In this document: piece by piece, positions 33,589 through 42,378 of the stretch
Layout: every line of letters begins with the position of its first letter
Position numbering within the stretch: position 1 is the first letter of the stretch
DNA from: Methanobrevibacter sp. YE315
Lineage (GTDB): Archaea > Methanobacteriota > Methanobacteria > Methanobacteriales > Methanobacteriaceae
Length of the DNA stretch: 64,000 nt
Direction: 5' to 3'
NCBI RefSeq assembly: GCF_001548675.1
Contig: NZ_CP010834.1
Span: 1,151,501-1,215,500, forward strand
The notes under the pieces: generated by a model
What the model saw: only the letters and a program-made list of their open reading frames with translations
Databases searched by the model: none
Told to the model about the DNA's origin: nothing
Position numbers and translations under genes: made by a program

Positions 33589-34320
33589 CTATTTGATGGC
33601 TTTTCTTAAAATGAAAAACAGTATTTTGGAAAAAGCCTTTTTGAAAACATTCAATTTGACTTGCGGAGCGAAATCATGGTTGACAAGACCTGTTTCAAAC
33701 CAATATTCCTTATCTGCTTTCAAAGGGTCATCTGATAATGCCATTGCCCTCCATAGATTATAGTAAAAAACATCCACGAATTTCGGGCTGCTCAACTTAT
33801 CTGACTCCATGTCTTTTCTGAACTTGCCTGCTATCTGATCAATCTTTTTGGTTTCAAGATGGTCTTTTCCGCCGCAGGCAATAGATATCTTATAAACCTT
33901 GTTTACTCCCCAATGCCTTAATGTCTCATCAATATAACTGGCCACCTTTTTCTGACCGGCACCTGCAGTCGTAACGGCAACCAATGCCTTTTTGTCAAAA
34001 AACTCCGGTCTGTGATATAAATACGCCGTATGGTCAAAGAAGTTCTTTAACAGTGCAGACACGTTCATCGAATAAACCGGAGAAGCAATTATTATTGCAT
34101 CTGATTTCCTTATACTTTCTATAATAGGGTTTATCTTGTCAAAGTGGGGGCATCTGTTTTCCCCTTCCAAGATGCATTTAAAGCATCCGTTGCACATTGG
34201 AATCTTTTCCTTCATCAAGTGAATCTCATCAAACTCAGCTTCCAGATTGCTCTTCACTTGTTCCACTACAGACCAAGTATTCTTCTTTCTCGGTGAACCG
34301 TTAATAATTACACATTTCAT
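33589..34320 (-). CDS. Flavodoxin-fold NAD(P)H-dependent FMN reductase
   Basis: A 243-residue protein starting with INGSPRKKNTWSVVEQV, the FMN-phosphate loop of the iron-sulfur flavoprotein/NADPH-dependent FMN reductase group. The four-Cys segment CNGCFKCILEGENRCPHF could bind a metal or iron-sulfur cluster. Then SDAIIIASPVYSMNVSALLK completes the FMN site. Last gene of a TetR-GNAT-flavoprotein operon; its start overlaps the end of the GNAT gene region closely. A redox or detoxification role is inferred. Confidence 0.85.
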   Translation of the reverse strand: MKCVIINGSPRKKNTWSVVEQVKSNLEAEFDEIHLMKEKIPMCNGCFKCILEGENRCPHFDKINPIIESIRKSDAIIIASPVYSMNVSALLKNFFDHTAYLYHRPEFFDKKALVAVTTAGAGQKKVASYIDETLRHWGVNKVYKISIACGGKDHLETKKIDQIAGKFRKDMESDKLSSPKFVDVFYYNLWRAMALSDDPLKADKEYWFETGLVNHDFAPQVKLNVFKKAFSKILFFILRKAIK

Positions 34321-34932
34321 TTAAACACCTAATTGACCTTCCTGCACTAGTTTTTCCTTATATTCAAACTGCTTGTCAAATTCATCGACTTCACTTTCAT
34401 CTACATTGAATACATCGGGATTGCGGAATATTCCCAAATCATTGCTGATTTTACTTTCATCGAAAATTCTAATCATGAAAAAGGGATTTTCCTCATTTGA
34501 ATCAGTATTTTCCAGATAATAATTATATTTTGATGCGCTTTCAAATCCAAATCTTGAATAGTAATTTTCATCGCCAACAACAAAGACAAATGGAATGCCC
34601 TTCTCTTCAGCCAATCCTAAAGTATATTCTATAAGCTGAGATCCGAATCCCTGATTTTGATGGTTTTCATCAATGGCTATCGGACCTAAAATGGCCGCAT
34701 CCTCAAATCCGTCCTCATAGCTGATTTTTCCAAGCGAATAGTTGATGTGGCCTATTATCATATCATCCTTTTCAATGACATAAGCCAAATAACCGATAAA
34801 TCTATCATCATTTCTTAAATTGTGCACGATGTAATGTTCATATGCTCCAGGGCGATATATATTCCAGAACGAATTTCTGACAAGCTTTTCCACTTCAAGA
34901 TAATCCTCTTCTCTTTCAAGCCTTAATTTCAA
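34321..34932 (-). CDS. GNAT-family N-acetyltransferase
   Basis: A GNAT protein of about 203 residues with N-terminal REEDYLEVEKLVRNSFWNIY, and the acetyl-CoA signature ENHQNQGFGSQLIEYTLGLA. FVVGDENYYSRFGFESASKY is the typical substrate-side loop of the YhbS-like group. The TTG at 34932 is favoured because GGAAGGTGGG lies just before it, within the end of the TetR gene; a GTG at 34944 is the alternative. Translation is coupled to the TetR gene. Substrate unknown. Confidence 0.8.
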   Translation of the reverse strand: MKLRLEREEDYLEVEKLVRNSFWNIYRPGAYEHYIVHNLRNDDRFIGYLAYVIEKDDMIIGHINYSLGKISYEDGFEDAAILGPIAIDENHQNQGFGSQLIEYTLGLAEEKGIPFVFVVGDENYYSRFGFESASKYNYYLENTDSNEENPFFMIRIFDESKISNDLGIFRNPDVFNVDESEVDEFDKQFEYKEKLVQEGQLGV

Positions 34933-34933
34933 T

Positions 34934-35551
34934 CTAATACCCACCTTCCACTTTTACTGAATCGAAAATTATTCTTGCATGCTTCTGTGTCTTTTGCAAA
35001 AACTCCTTGAGGAACTTTTCGTCATCTTCGGGATAGTTGATGATGAAATGCTCATAGAGCAGAAACATTCCATAATAGAAGAATGATTCGGAAAGCTGCT
35101 TTACATCGCAGTCCTGTCTTATCAAGTCTTTTGATTTCATCATGTTAAACAGGTCAATCCAGCCATAGACCGGCGCCTCGATGATGGCGTTTTTCAGAAA
35201 GTTTTTCACTTCGTCGTTGTGATAGGATTCAATAAAAAACAGCCTTGTTATTTTCATCATCTTGTCTTCATGCAGCTTTGAGAGGAATGCGTCACAGCCT
35301 GCCTTGTAGAAATAGTCAAATCCTCTATCCATATTTATTGCAGCCTGTTCGATTGGTATTTCATCTCGAACCATCTCTTCAATGTAATAGTCCAAGATGG
35401 CATTTAGTATTGATTGCTTGTTTGGATAATGATTGTATATTGAGCTTTCGCGGATTCCGACTTCACCGGCGATTTGCCTTATTGAAACCCCATCATATCC
35501 GAATTGCGAGAACAGATTTATTGAAATCTCAAGAATCTTATCTTTTGTCAT
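34934..35551 (-). CDS. TetR-family transcriptional regulator
   Basis: A 205-residue regulator. The N-terminal helix-turn-helix is ISINLFSQFGYDGVSIRQIA then GEVGIRESSIYNHYPNKQSIL, a canonical TetR DNA-binding domain. The C-terminal ligand domain is unassigned. Two palindromic sites flank its promoter, supporting autorepression. It is the first gene of an operon with the GNAT and flavoprotein genes. Confidence 0.9.
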   Translation of the reverse strand: MTKDKILEISINLFSQFGYDGVSIRQIAGEVGIRESSIYNHYPNKQSILNAILDYYIEEMVRDEIPIEQAAINMDRGFDYFYKAGCDAFLSKLHEDKMMKITRLFFIESYHNDEVKNFLKNAIIEAPVYGWIDLFNMMKSKDLIRQDCDVKQLSESFFYYGMFLLYEHFIINYPEDDEKFLKEFLQKTQKHARIIFDSVKVEGGY

Positions 35552-35557
35552 GTTATC

Positions 35558-35577
35558 ACTAGCGAACAGTTGTTAGT
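35558..35577. promoter_or_regulatory. TetR operator 1 (imperfect)
   Basis: ACTAGCG...TGTTAGT, a degraded version of the perfect site at 35611. It lies between the TATA box and the TetR start codon. Confidence 0.55.
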
Positions 35578-35610
35578 TTACAATTACTTTTAGAATTTCA
35601 AATTATATAA

Positions 35611-35628
35611 AACTAACGCTTGTTAGTT
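35611..35628. promoter_or_regulatory. TetR operator 2 (perfect palindrome)
   Basis: AACTAAC-GCTT-GTTAGTT, 7-bp arms. It sits upstream of the leftward TATA box (TTTTATATAAT) and towards the divergent gene at 35671, so it could control both. Confidence 0.7.
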
Positions 35629-35670
35629 AAAATATATAATTGATTAGAATCAATATAAAAAGTAGATAAT

Positions 35671-36237
35671 ATGGAAATTACAGCCGAAGAAATGAAAGAA
35701 ACAATAAGAAAAATATATGAGAGGCTTGATGAGGTTACTCCCGTTGATTTCGATTGCGGCAAATTATGCGGTGAAGTCTGCTGCGTTTATGACGCGGAAG
35801 ACTATAGAAATGAGGAACTGGCCCTTTATCTGCTTCCCGGAGAGGAACTGATGTATGAAGACAGCGATGAATTCGAACTCTATTTCATGGATTCATCCGA
35901 AATCAAATATCCACATTCATGGAAAGGCCAAATCTACCTGGTCAAATGCGTCAATCCTCCAAAATGCGACAGGTCCATCAGGCCAATCCAATGCAGAACT
36001 TTTCCACTCATTCCACATATCAACAAGAAAGGGGAATTCCATCTGATATTCGATGAAAGCGAATTTCCATACAAATGCCCTATCGTTAATGACCATATCC
36101 GATTGAACGATGAGTTTGTCCGAGTCACTTTCGAAATCTGGTCTATGCTTATTTCCAACCCCTTGGTTTATGACCTGGTCGATATGGATTCCAGAATGCG
36201 CGACAACAGGAAAACCGATTACGAAATAGTAATTTAA
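35671..36237 (+). CDS. YkgJ-type cysteine-cluster protein
   Basis: A 188-residue soluble protein with a Cys cluster: FDCGKLCGEVCCVYDAED near the start and CVNPPKCDRSIRPIQCRTFP in the middle, then a later Cys in YKCPIV. This spacing is that of the YkgJ/CxxCxxCC family, thought to bind zinc or iron. Exact function unknown. Divergent from the TetR operon and close to one of its operators. Confidence 0.75.
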   Translation: MEITAEEMKETIRKIYERLDEVTPVDFDCGKLCGEVCCVYDAEDYRNEELALYLLPGEELMYEDSDEFELYFMDSSEIKYPHSWKGQIYLVKCVNPPKCDRSIRPIQCRTFPLIPHINKKGEFHLIFDESEFPYKCPIVNDHIRLNDEFVRVTFEIWSMLISNPLVYDLVDMDSRMRDNRKTDYEIVI

Positions 36238-36262
36238 ATATCATTAAACACATACTATTACC

Positions 36263-36859
36263 ATGATTAAGAAAATCATTCTTCTTTTATTGGCATCCAT
36301 CCTATTGATGGGATGGGTTAATGCAATAGACTCTTCCAATTGGACTACTGCCAATGTAGGATATGAAGAGTTCAAAATTCCTCCGGAATACGAAAACCCT
36401 TACAGCAGCGATTTCAATATGTATGAATATGACTACGATATCAATGTATTTACAGTCAGATACGTCAATCCCAACATAATGGAGCTGTACGGATATTTCA
36501 TAGAGCACAACCAATTCAAAAAGGTAAATGTTTCCGGCCATGACGCCATTCATTTTACCGCTCATGACAGAATGGACAATACTACAAATTCAAAATTATG
36601 GTTTTCTGCAGGTGAGGAATTCTATTATATAGCCTGGAAAGGATCTGAAATAACACCTCAGATAGAAGAAGTCGTTAAAAGTTCATCACCAAGCAAATAT
36701 TCCCATGACGAATTTTATAAAATATTAAATGAGGAATTTGAAAACTACAAGATTATTGACGCAATTGAGTCACAAAGGTATGACTATCCCCGTGATAATG
36801 GCCATCATTCATTTGTATCAGTAGGTACTAATGGCTTCAGCTATGGAATAATCAACTAA
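36263..36859 (+). CDS. Small secreted protein of unknown function
   Basis: A 198-residue protein with signal peptide MIKKIILLLLASILLMGWVNA. The mature part has a fold resembling small extracytoplasmic proteins of Methanobrevibacter that carry a YEEFKIPPEYE motif. No catalytic motif. It starts 25 bp after the previous gene and may be co-transcribed. Confidence 0.65.
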   Translation: MIKKIILLLLASILLMGWVNAIDSSNWTTANVGYEEFKIPPEYENPYSSDFNMYEYDYDINVFTVRYVNPNIMELYGYFIEHNQFKKVNVSGHDAIHFTAHDRMDNTTNSKLWFSAGEEFYYIAWKGSEITPQIEEVVKSSSPSKYSHDEFYKILNEEFENYKIIDAIESQRYDYPRDNGHHSFVSVGTNGFSYGIIN

Positions 36860-36943
36860 AAACATGCACTCATCTATAACATGAGACGTATTTAAGGATA
36901 ATTGGGCATCTAATATCTTATACATGAATACAGAGTTAAATGA

Positions 36944-39049
36944 CTACAATCTCCAATCTATTTCTTCCACATTGTTTTCCTTTAAAAATTCATTGGCCAT
37001 TATAAAATGATTTGAACCCAAAAATCCTCGCCATGCTGAAAACGGTGAAGGGTGGGAAGTAATCAGAACCAGGTGATTTTCATTTGTAATAAGTTTCTTT
37101 TTCTTTTCAGCTTGTTTTCCCCAAAGCAAAAATACTATAGGCTGATTTTGGCTATTAAGTATCCTTATTACCTCATCAGTAAATGTCTGCCATCCGCATT
37201 TGCTGTGGGAATTGGCATTGCCATCTTCAACTGTCAAAACTGTATTCAACAGAAATACACCATTCTTTGCCCATTTTTCTAAGCAGCCTGATTCCGGAAT
37301 CGGATAACCATATTCATCATTTATCTCTTTGAAAATATTATTAAGAGATTTTGGAATTGGCCTACCTTCAGGTGTTGAAAACGCAAGTCCATGTGCCTGG
37401 CCCTCCTCATGATACGGATCCTGGCCTAATATGACTACCTTAACATTTTTTAATGGTGTCAGCTTAAATGCATTGAAGATATCCTCATATGGAGGATAAA
37501 TTGTTTTGCTGTCATATTCTCCATTGATGAAATCCATTATTCCTTTAAAGTAATCCTTTTGAAATTCCTCCTCCAAAGCCAAATCCCAATCATTGCCTAT
37601 CATAGGAACTACTTTATGTTTCCAAACTATATTATCTTTTGGAATGATTAAATTATCTACGAGCTCAAATTGATTATCACTCTGTTTAAGCACAACAGGC
37701 GGATGCCGTGTTATGACATGATTTTCAGCATAATAATTAACTGCGATTTTAATATTGTCAATGCATTCATCGGATGGGATTTCAATATCAATACAGTTAA
37801 TATATTGAACAGTCTGTGAAAAATAGGAAACATTATCCCTAAAATAAGTTTTTGAGGGTTTGGCTATAAAGTGTTCAACGTTTCCCCCATCATATTCAAC
37901 AATAGCTTCGAAAACCAGATTTTTTGAATTAAACATAGAATTGAATGAAGCTGTGAAGGTGATAAGATCATCCGTTAAATCGATTGAGACAACATACAAA
38001 TTATGATAATCTAATCTGTCCAGAATAGTGTCCTTACTTTTCATTAAGACATTGTTTCTTTTCAAATCAACAACCTCATGAATGTCACCATTAAATTTTG
38101 AAATTAAATAATTTCTCAAAGAATCCTTTTTAATAAGCTTCCTGCTGGATAATGATTCAACTGACAAATAACTGATTACCCGATTAAACCAGCACATGAA
38201 CTCTTCAGTTTCTTCTGTTGTGAAAAATTCAGGTATTTTAGATCTAACAGTCCATTGAATATTGTAAGCCAGTGTATACTGGATAAACAAAGGCACTTCA
38301 CCCTCCTTATCAATACAATAGTCAATCACATCCATAAAATGGTTTTTCATCCTGTCTGTGAAAAATCCCTTTTTGGAAAGTGAAGTGTCAATCAATGAAG
38401 ATTTATCAGTTCTTTTTCTATAATAATAGATAGGTGATTTCAATACTCCAAATGCCTTTTTGTCAAGCAAGAGTTTGCAGGTCAGATTGGTATCCTCTGA
38501 GCTTACCAAGTCCGTTCTGAATCTCAAATCCTTAAATGCCTCATGTTTAATGAATGATGAATTGACGGCCAATTGGGGATTGTCCGGCTCAAGAGTTAAA
38601 TCAATGACCCTATCCTCCTTGAATTTGAAATTCAAGACATGATCACCATTGACCCTTTCAAACTGCATGACCTTTATTGAAACCAAATCAATCAAATCAC
38701 CGTTTTCATCAAAAAATTCCTTGACGCTTTTTAAAACATCACCTGAAAAGTAATCATCCGGATCTAGGAAATTAACATATTTGCCCTTAACATATTCAAG
38801 ACCGGTATTTCTGGCGGCACCTACACCCTGATTTTCCTTCGATATGACGACTATGTTATCTGGAAATCTTTCCTGGTATTCAAGAGCTATCTTTAAGGAG
38901 CCGTCTGTGCTTCCATCATCAACCAAAATCAGCTGAACATTTTCTTCAAAGTCCAGAGTCTGTGAAATGACTGAATCTATGCTTTCCCCAATATATTCTT
39001 CAGTATTATATATCGGCAGTATAATCGAAAATAAAAACTCCTTATCCAT
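36944..39049 (-). CDS. ung: Fusion of family 2 glycosyltransferase and uracil-DNA glycosylase
   Basis: A single 701-codon frame. Residues 1-230 are a GT-A family 2 glycosyltransferase (SIILPIYNTEEYIGESIDSV, LVDDGST, FLDPDDYFS). Residues 230-470 resemble the linker and beta domain that follows GT2 in teichoic-acid-type enzymes. From about residue 474 (MIGNDWDLALEEEF) to the end is a complete family 1 uracil-DNA glycosylase: GQDPYHEEGQAHGLAFS with the catalytic Asp, and SHPSPFSAWRG with the His. The Met at the junction is where a separate ung gene would normally start, and no ribosome binding site is seen before it. Either a genuine fusion or an internal start. No frameshift or stop lies between. 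Confidence 0.85.
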   Translation of the reverse strand: MDKEFLFSIILPIYNTEEYIGESIDSVISQTLDFEENVQLILVDDGSTDGSLKIALEYQERFPDNIVVISKENQGVGAARNTGLEYVKGKYVNFLDPDDYFSGDVLKSVKEFFDENGDLIDLVSIKVMQFERVNGDHVLNFKFKEDRVIDLTLEPDNPQLAVNSSFIKHEAFKDLRFRTDLVSSEDTNLTCKLLLDKKAFGVLKSPIYYYRKRTDKSSLIDTSLSKKGFFTDRMKNHFMDVIDYCIDKEGEVPLFIQYTLAYNIQWTVRSKIPEFFTTEETEEFMCWFNRVISYLSVESLSSRKLIKKDSLRNYLISKFNGDIHEVVDLKRNNVLMKSKDTILDRLDYHNLYVVSIDLTDDLITFTASFNSMFNSKNLVFEAIVEYDGGNVEHFIAKPSKTYFRDNVSYFSQTVQYINCIDIEIPSDECIDNIKIAVNYYAENHVITRHPPVVLKQSDNQFELVDNLIIPKDNIVWKHKVVPMIGNDWDLALEEEFQKDYFKGIMDFINGEYDSKTIYPPYEDIFNAFKLTPLKNVKVVILGQDPYHEEGQAHGLAFSTPEGRPIPKSLNNIFKEINDEYGYPIPESGCLEKWAKNGVFLLNTVLTVEDGNANSHSKCGWQTFTDEVIRILNSQNQPIVFLLWGKQAEKKKKLITNENHLVLITSHPSPFSAWRGFLGSNHFIMANEFLKENNVEEIDWRL

Positions 39050-39071
39050 AATAATATCCCCCTAAATCCAT

Positions 39072-40151
39072 TTAAGATTTTCCCGTGAACTTGTTTAAGA
39101 ATGGAATCCTGTTTAAAACGTACAGAACAGCTAAAGAAATAACCAATGTTATGATTACTAAAATTGGTATCCATATTAAAGGATTCTGATTTGCATAAAA
39201 GCTTACTAAAATCACTTTTAACCTATGCAAGATTATATAATGACAAAGGTAAATCCCAAAGCTGTATTTGCTTATCCATGTGATTGAAGAACCTAACCTA
39301 CTGTTTTCGAAGTTCTGGAAAAGTTTCAGCTTGAAAAGATACTTGAACAGCAGGAATATGCTGACTGACATCGCAAGTATCAAAAGATTGAAATAGCTCA
39401 TATATACGAAACGGTTTGCCAGAATAGACCTTGGAACAACAAAGCCGAATATGTAGTATGAGTACAATCCAACTGACAGTAAAAATGTAGTGCCGACCAT
39501 CAGTTTTGTTGAAATACTGCTTCCTATATAGTCATTGTTGGCTACAAAGTATCCTATGATAATATATGTTATGAACGACAAGAAATAAGTTATTCTGGAA
39601 GTGAAAGGATTTATGAAATCAAAATCGCACAATGCGATGAAAGCTACAGACAATGCTGTTAGAATCAAAATGAATTTCCAATCGAACCCTTCGACTTTTC
39701 CGTTTCCCCATTCAATGGTCTTATTGATGATGAATATCAGAAAATACACTATAATAATCATCCAGACAAACCAATATGCAACACCCATGGTGTTGGCAGT
39801 TCCAAAAAATATATCGATAGCCCTGCTTAAGCTGAAGCCGTGGTCTATATAGTAAAATGAATAGAGAACAGACATTACAACCCAGAATATGAATGGAATG
39901 AAAATCCTTGACAATCTTTTTTTGAAGAAATCAATCAGAGAATCTCTTCTGTTAATCAGGAGCGCTCCGCTCAGCATTACAAAAATCGGTATTGAAAAAT
40001 CCCTAAAGCAGTCAAAGAATGCAGCTATATAAAAGTCAGGTCTGTTAATGCATTGTGAGACAAATGAAATAGAAGCGTGACAGAAAACTATTCCTATGAT
40101 TGCCATTGCCCTTAACGCATCATAATAAAATATTCGTTTGCTCTTGTTCAT
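39072..40151 (-). CDS. Acyltransferase 3 family membrane protein
   Basis: A 359-residue protein with about ten membrane segments. FYYDALRAMAIIGIVFCHAS at the start and a conserved RR-K loop (KKRLSRIFIPFIFW) identify the acyltransferase 3/OafA group, which acylates sugars on surface polysaccharides. It lies just upstream of the glycosyltransferase fusion gene on the same strand (22 bp), so both probably act on cell-surface glycans. Confidence 0.88.
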   Translation of the reverse strand: MNKSKRIFYYDALRAMAIIGIVFCHASISFVSQCINRPDFYIAAFFDCFRDFSIPIFVMLSGALLINRRDSLIDFFKKRLSRIFIPFIFWVVMSVLYSFYYIDHGFSLSRAIDIFFGTANTMGVAYWFVWMIIIVYFLIFIINKTIEWGNGKVEGFDWKFILILTALSVAFIALCDFDFINPFTSRITYFLSFITYIIIGYFVANNDYIGSSISTKLMVGTTFLLSVGLYSYYIFGFVVPRSILANRFVYMSYFNLLILAMSVSIFLLFKYLFKLKLFQNFENSRLGSSITWISKYSFGIYLCHYIILHRLKVILVSFYANQNPLIWIPILVIITLVISLAVLYVLNRIPFLNKFTGKS

Positions 40152-40170
40152 TGTCCTTGCCTACATCCAG

Positions 40171-40641
40171 TTATTTTTCCCTAACGAGTTTGCCGCTCAT
40201 ATGCTCAATTGTAATTTCAAAGACTTCAGTTCTCTCCAAAAGCCTATTGATTTCAGCAACTGTCTCTTCATGTGTCGGGAAGAATTTATCCCCCAGATGA
40301 GTTAGTTTATCAATTTTATCTTCTTTATCTGATAATGTTTTGATTTTTCCAAACACGATAACGCTTTTGAAGGTGTACCACCAGCTGCCCTTCTTCTTTA
40401 CTCCCTTATCCATTACGCAGTAGGAAACCTTGGAATGGGATTTTACCGCATCACTTTTGTGGCCTTCTTTGGCTCCATGAAAATATATTTTGCCATCAAC
40501 ATAGACATGGCTCATCGGAAGAGCATAAGGATAATCATCATCACCCAACAAAGCCAGAACTCCACGAGGCTCCTCTTTCAATATTTGAATGCATTCCTCT
40601 TTTGAAAGTTCCTGCTTTTGCCTTCTCATCTGTCTGAACAT
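40171..40641 (-). CDS. Flavin-binding PNPOx-like protein (NimA type)
   Basis: A 156-residue split-barrel protein. EEPRGVLALLGDDDYPYALPMSHVYVDGKIYFHGAKEGHK is the N-terminal half, matching the 5-nitroimidazole-resistance-like flavin reductases of the PNPOx superfamily. KKGSWWYTFKSVIVFGK follows. Binds FMN or heme; substrate unknown. Slightly upstream of the acyltransferase gene, same strand. Confidence 0.85.
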   Translation of the reverse strand: MFRQMRRQKQELSKEECIQILKEEPRGVLALLGDDDYPYALPMSHVYVDGKIYFHGAKEGHKSDAVKSHSKVSYCVMDKGVKKKGSWWYTFKSVIVFGKIKTLSDKEDKIDKLTHLGDKFFPTHEETVAEINRLLERTEVFEITIEHMSGKLVREK

Positions 40642-40690
40642 ATGATTATATAAGATGCAACTTATACAAATATTTTAAGAGATGATTAAC

Positions 40691-41167
40691 ATGACAGAGT
40701 TGACATTTAAAGATGCCGAAAGGGAAGATACACCATTGATTTTGGAATTCATCAAGAAATTAGCTGAATATGAAAACAGATTGGATGAAGTGACAGCTAC
40801 ACAAGAGGAACTGGAAAAATGGATCTTCGACAAAAGACAGGCAGAGGTAATATTTGCCCTTGAAGACGGCAAAGTCATTGGCTTTGCATTGTTTTTCTTA
40901 AGCTTTTCAACATACATATCAAATGTCAACCTGCACCTTGAAGACCTTTTCATAGATCCTGAATATCGTGGAAAAGGATACGGCAAGGCATTGCTTAAAA
41001 AATTGGCAAAAATAGTTGTGGACAGGGGATATGGAAGGTTTGAATGGACATGCCTATCCTGGAATCAGCCGAGCATTGATTTCTACCTGTCCTTAGGCGC
41101 CCAACAAAAGGATTGGAACGTATTCCACCTGACGGGTGAAGAACTCCTTAAACTAGCTAATGATTAA
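40691..41167 (+). CDS. GNAT acetyltransferase, diamine acetyltransferase-like
   Basis: A 158-residue GNAT protein: TELTFKDAEREDTPLILEF, KLAEYENRLDEVTATQEELE, then LFIDPEYRGKGYGKALLKKLA, the acetyl-CoA signature, and FEWTCLSWNQPSIDFYLSLG. The order and the AEYE segment resemble spermidine/diamine acetyltransferases. The ATG at 40691 is used; 40682 is in frame. It overlaps the end of the convergent hydrolase gene by 11 bp. Confidence 0.85.
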   Translation: MTELTFKDAEREDTPLILEFIKKLAEYENRLDEVTATQEELEKWIFDKRQAEVIFALEDGKVIGFALFFLSFSTYISNVNLHLEDLFIDPEYRGKGYGKALLKKLAKIVVDRGYGRFEWTCLSWNQPSIDFYLSLGAQQKDWNVFHLTGEELLKLAND

Positions 41168-41870
41168 TTATGCCATTAATGAATCTTAAAATATCATTTA
41201 TTGTTTGATTCTGCTGGTCTTCGGCGGTAATATTTGCTATTCCATCACCTGACTGATTTCCGTAATATGCAAACTGGGCATGATTTGCCCCTTCTATTAC
41301 ATCCTCAGTGAAGTTTGCCTTAAACATTTTAGTGGAATTTTCATATGTTTCAATATCCATTACTTTGTCCTGTGATCCGTAAATTGACAAGACTGGTTTT
41401 GAAATCTCACTGGTCGGATACGCCGAAAGCAATATCAATCCATCAGTATTGTTGGTGCTATTTACATATGATGATGCCACCACACCTCCTAAGGAATGGC
41501 CTGCCATGAAATAATGGCTGTAGCTGGAATTGCTTATTATGTCATCGGCGCTATTGGCTCCAAAAAATGCGAAATTCAGTGGCATTTCAACCAGATATGA
41601 ATCAATTCCCTGTTTTGAGAGATTCATTAACAGTGGAGCGTATGCAGTGGATTCTATTTTTGCACCAGGATAGAATATTAATGCGGTGTCATTTCCCGGC
41701 CCGTCGAACAACAGCGCGTTGGAAGTCTTAACTACAGTAACATTGCCGTTGTCCTTTAAGCAATCGGTAGCTGTTTTTTCAGCATGACTGTAATCTGCAA
41801 AGTAGATTGCTCCTGCCGCTAGAATAATGATAAAAATAGCGATTATTGCGATTATGATTTTTCTTTTCAT
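41157..41870 (-). CDS. Membrane-anchored alpha/beta hydrolase
   Basis: A 237-residue protein with an N-terminal membrane segment (IIIAIIAIFIIILAAGAIYFA). GPGNDTALIFYPGAKIE starts the alpha/beta hydrolase core, the nucleophile elbow is AGHSLGGVVASSY, an Asp lies in SIYGSQDKVMD, and the His is in EGANHAQF. Probably an esterase or similar enzyme on the outside of the cell. Same architecture as small Firmicute hydrolases of the YqjL/DUF type. Confidence 0.85.
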   Translation of the reverse strand: MKRKIIIAIIAIFIIILAAGAIYFADYSHAEKTATDCLKDNGNVTVVKTSNALLFDGPGNDTALIFYPGAKIESTAYAPLLMNLSKQGIDSYLVEMPLNFAFFGANSADDIISNSSYSHYFMAGHSLGGVVASSYVNSTNNTDGLILLSAYPTSEISKPVLSIYGSQDKVMDIETYENSTKMFKANFTEDVIEGANHAQFAYYGNQSGDGIANITAEDQQNQTINDILRFINGIINH

Positions 41871-41919
41871 GTATTATATTTTGAAAATTGTAATATATAA
41901 AAAATAGTATACATTTGGC

Positions 41920-42339
41920 TTAGAAAGTGCTTATTATACCAAATGCTATAAATATTAAAATCAAACCTGCGCAGCATGCAGGTATGACTGGAAAGCTGTC
42001 ATTTTGTGATGCGAGATTTGAATTATTGACGATAGTGGTCTGAACCCTATATCTTTCCTGATTGTCATATACATCACAAAGTTTAACTGCAACCCAAATT
42101 GACCTCACTATAGCTACAAACATCAAAACAATACACAAAGTGGCATAGATGCTGCCTAATGAACCTACATTAACCAATGCAGTTCCCATAATCCATGGAA
42201 TCTCATAGACAATACCTTCAATAACCCAATTTTTATTGTTATGCTTAAATCCAATGTATATGAATCCGATACCTGTCAAAAATGAAATGGCCGAAAATAT
42301 TACCCACCAGGATTTTAATATTTTTTCTATAGTGCTCAT
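41920..42339 (-). CDS. Small membrane protein of the TelA cluster
   Basis: A 139-residue protein with about four membrane segments and a short soluble loop (VKLCDVYDNQERYRVQ). No known domain. The ATG lies 40 bp downstream of the TelA gene on the same strand, so it is probably the last gene of the cluster. Confidence 0.65.
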   Translation of the reverse strand: MSTIEKILKSWWVIFSAISFLTGIGFIYIGFKHNNKNWVIEGIVYEIPWIMGTALVNVGSLGSIYATLCIVLMFVAIVRSIWVAVKLCDVYDNQERYRVQTTIVNNSNLASQNDSFPVIPACCAGLILIFIAFGIISTF

Positions 42340-42378
42340 TTTTAAACCTAAAATTTTATAAGTAGGTGATTAAACCTA

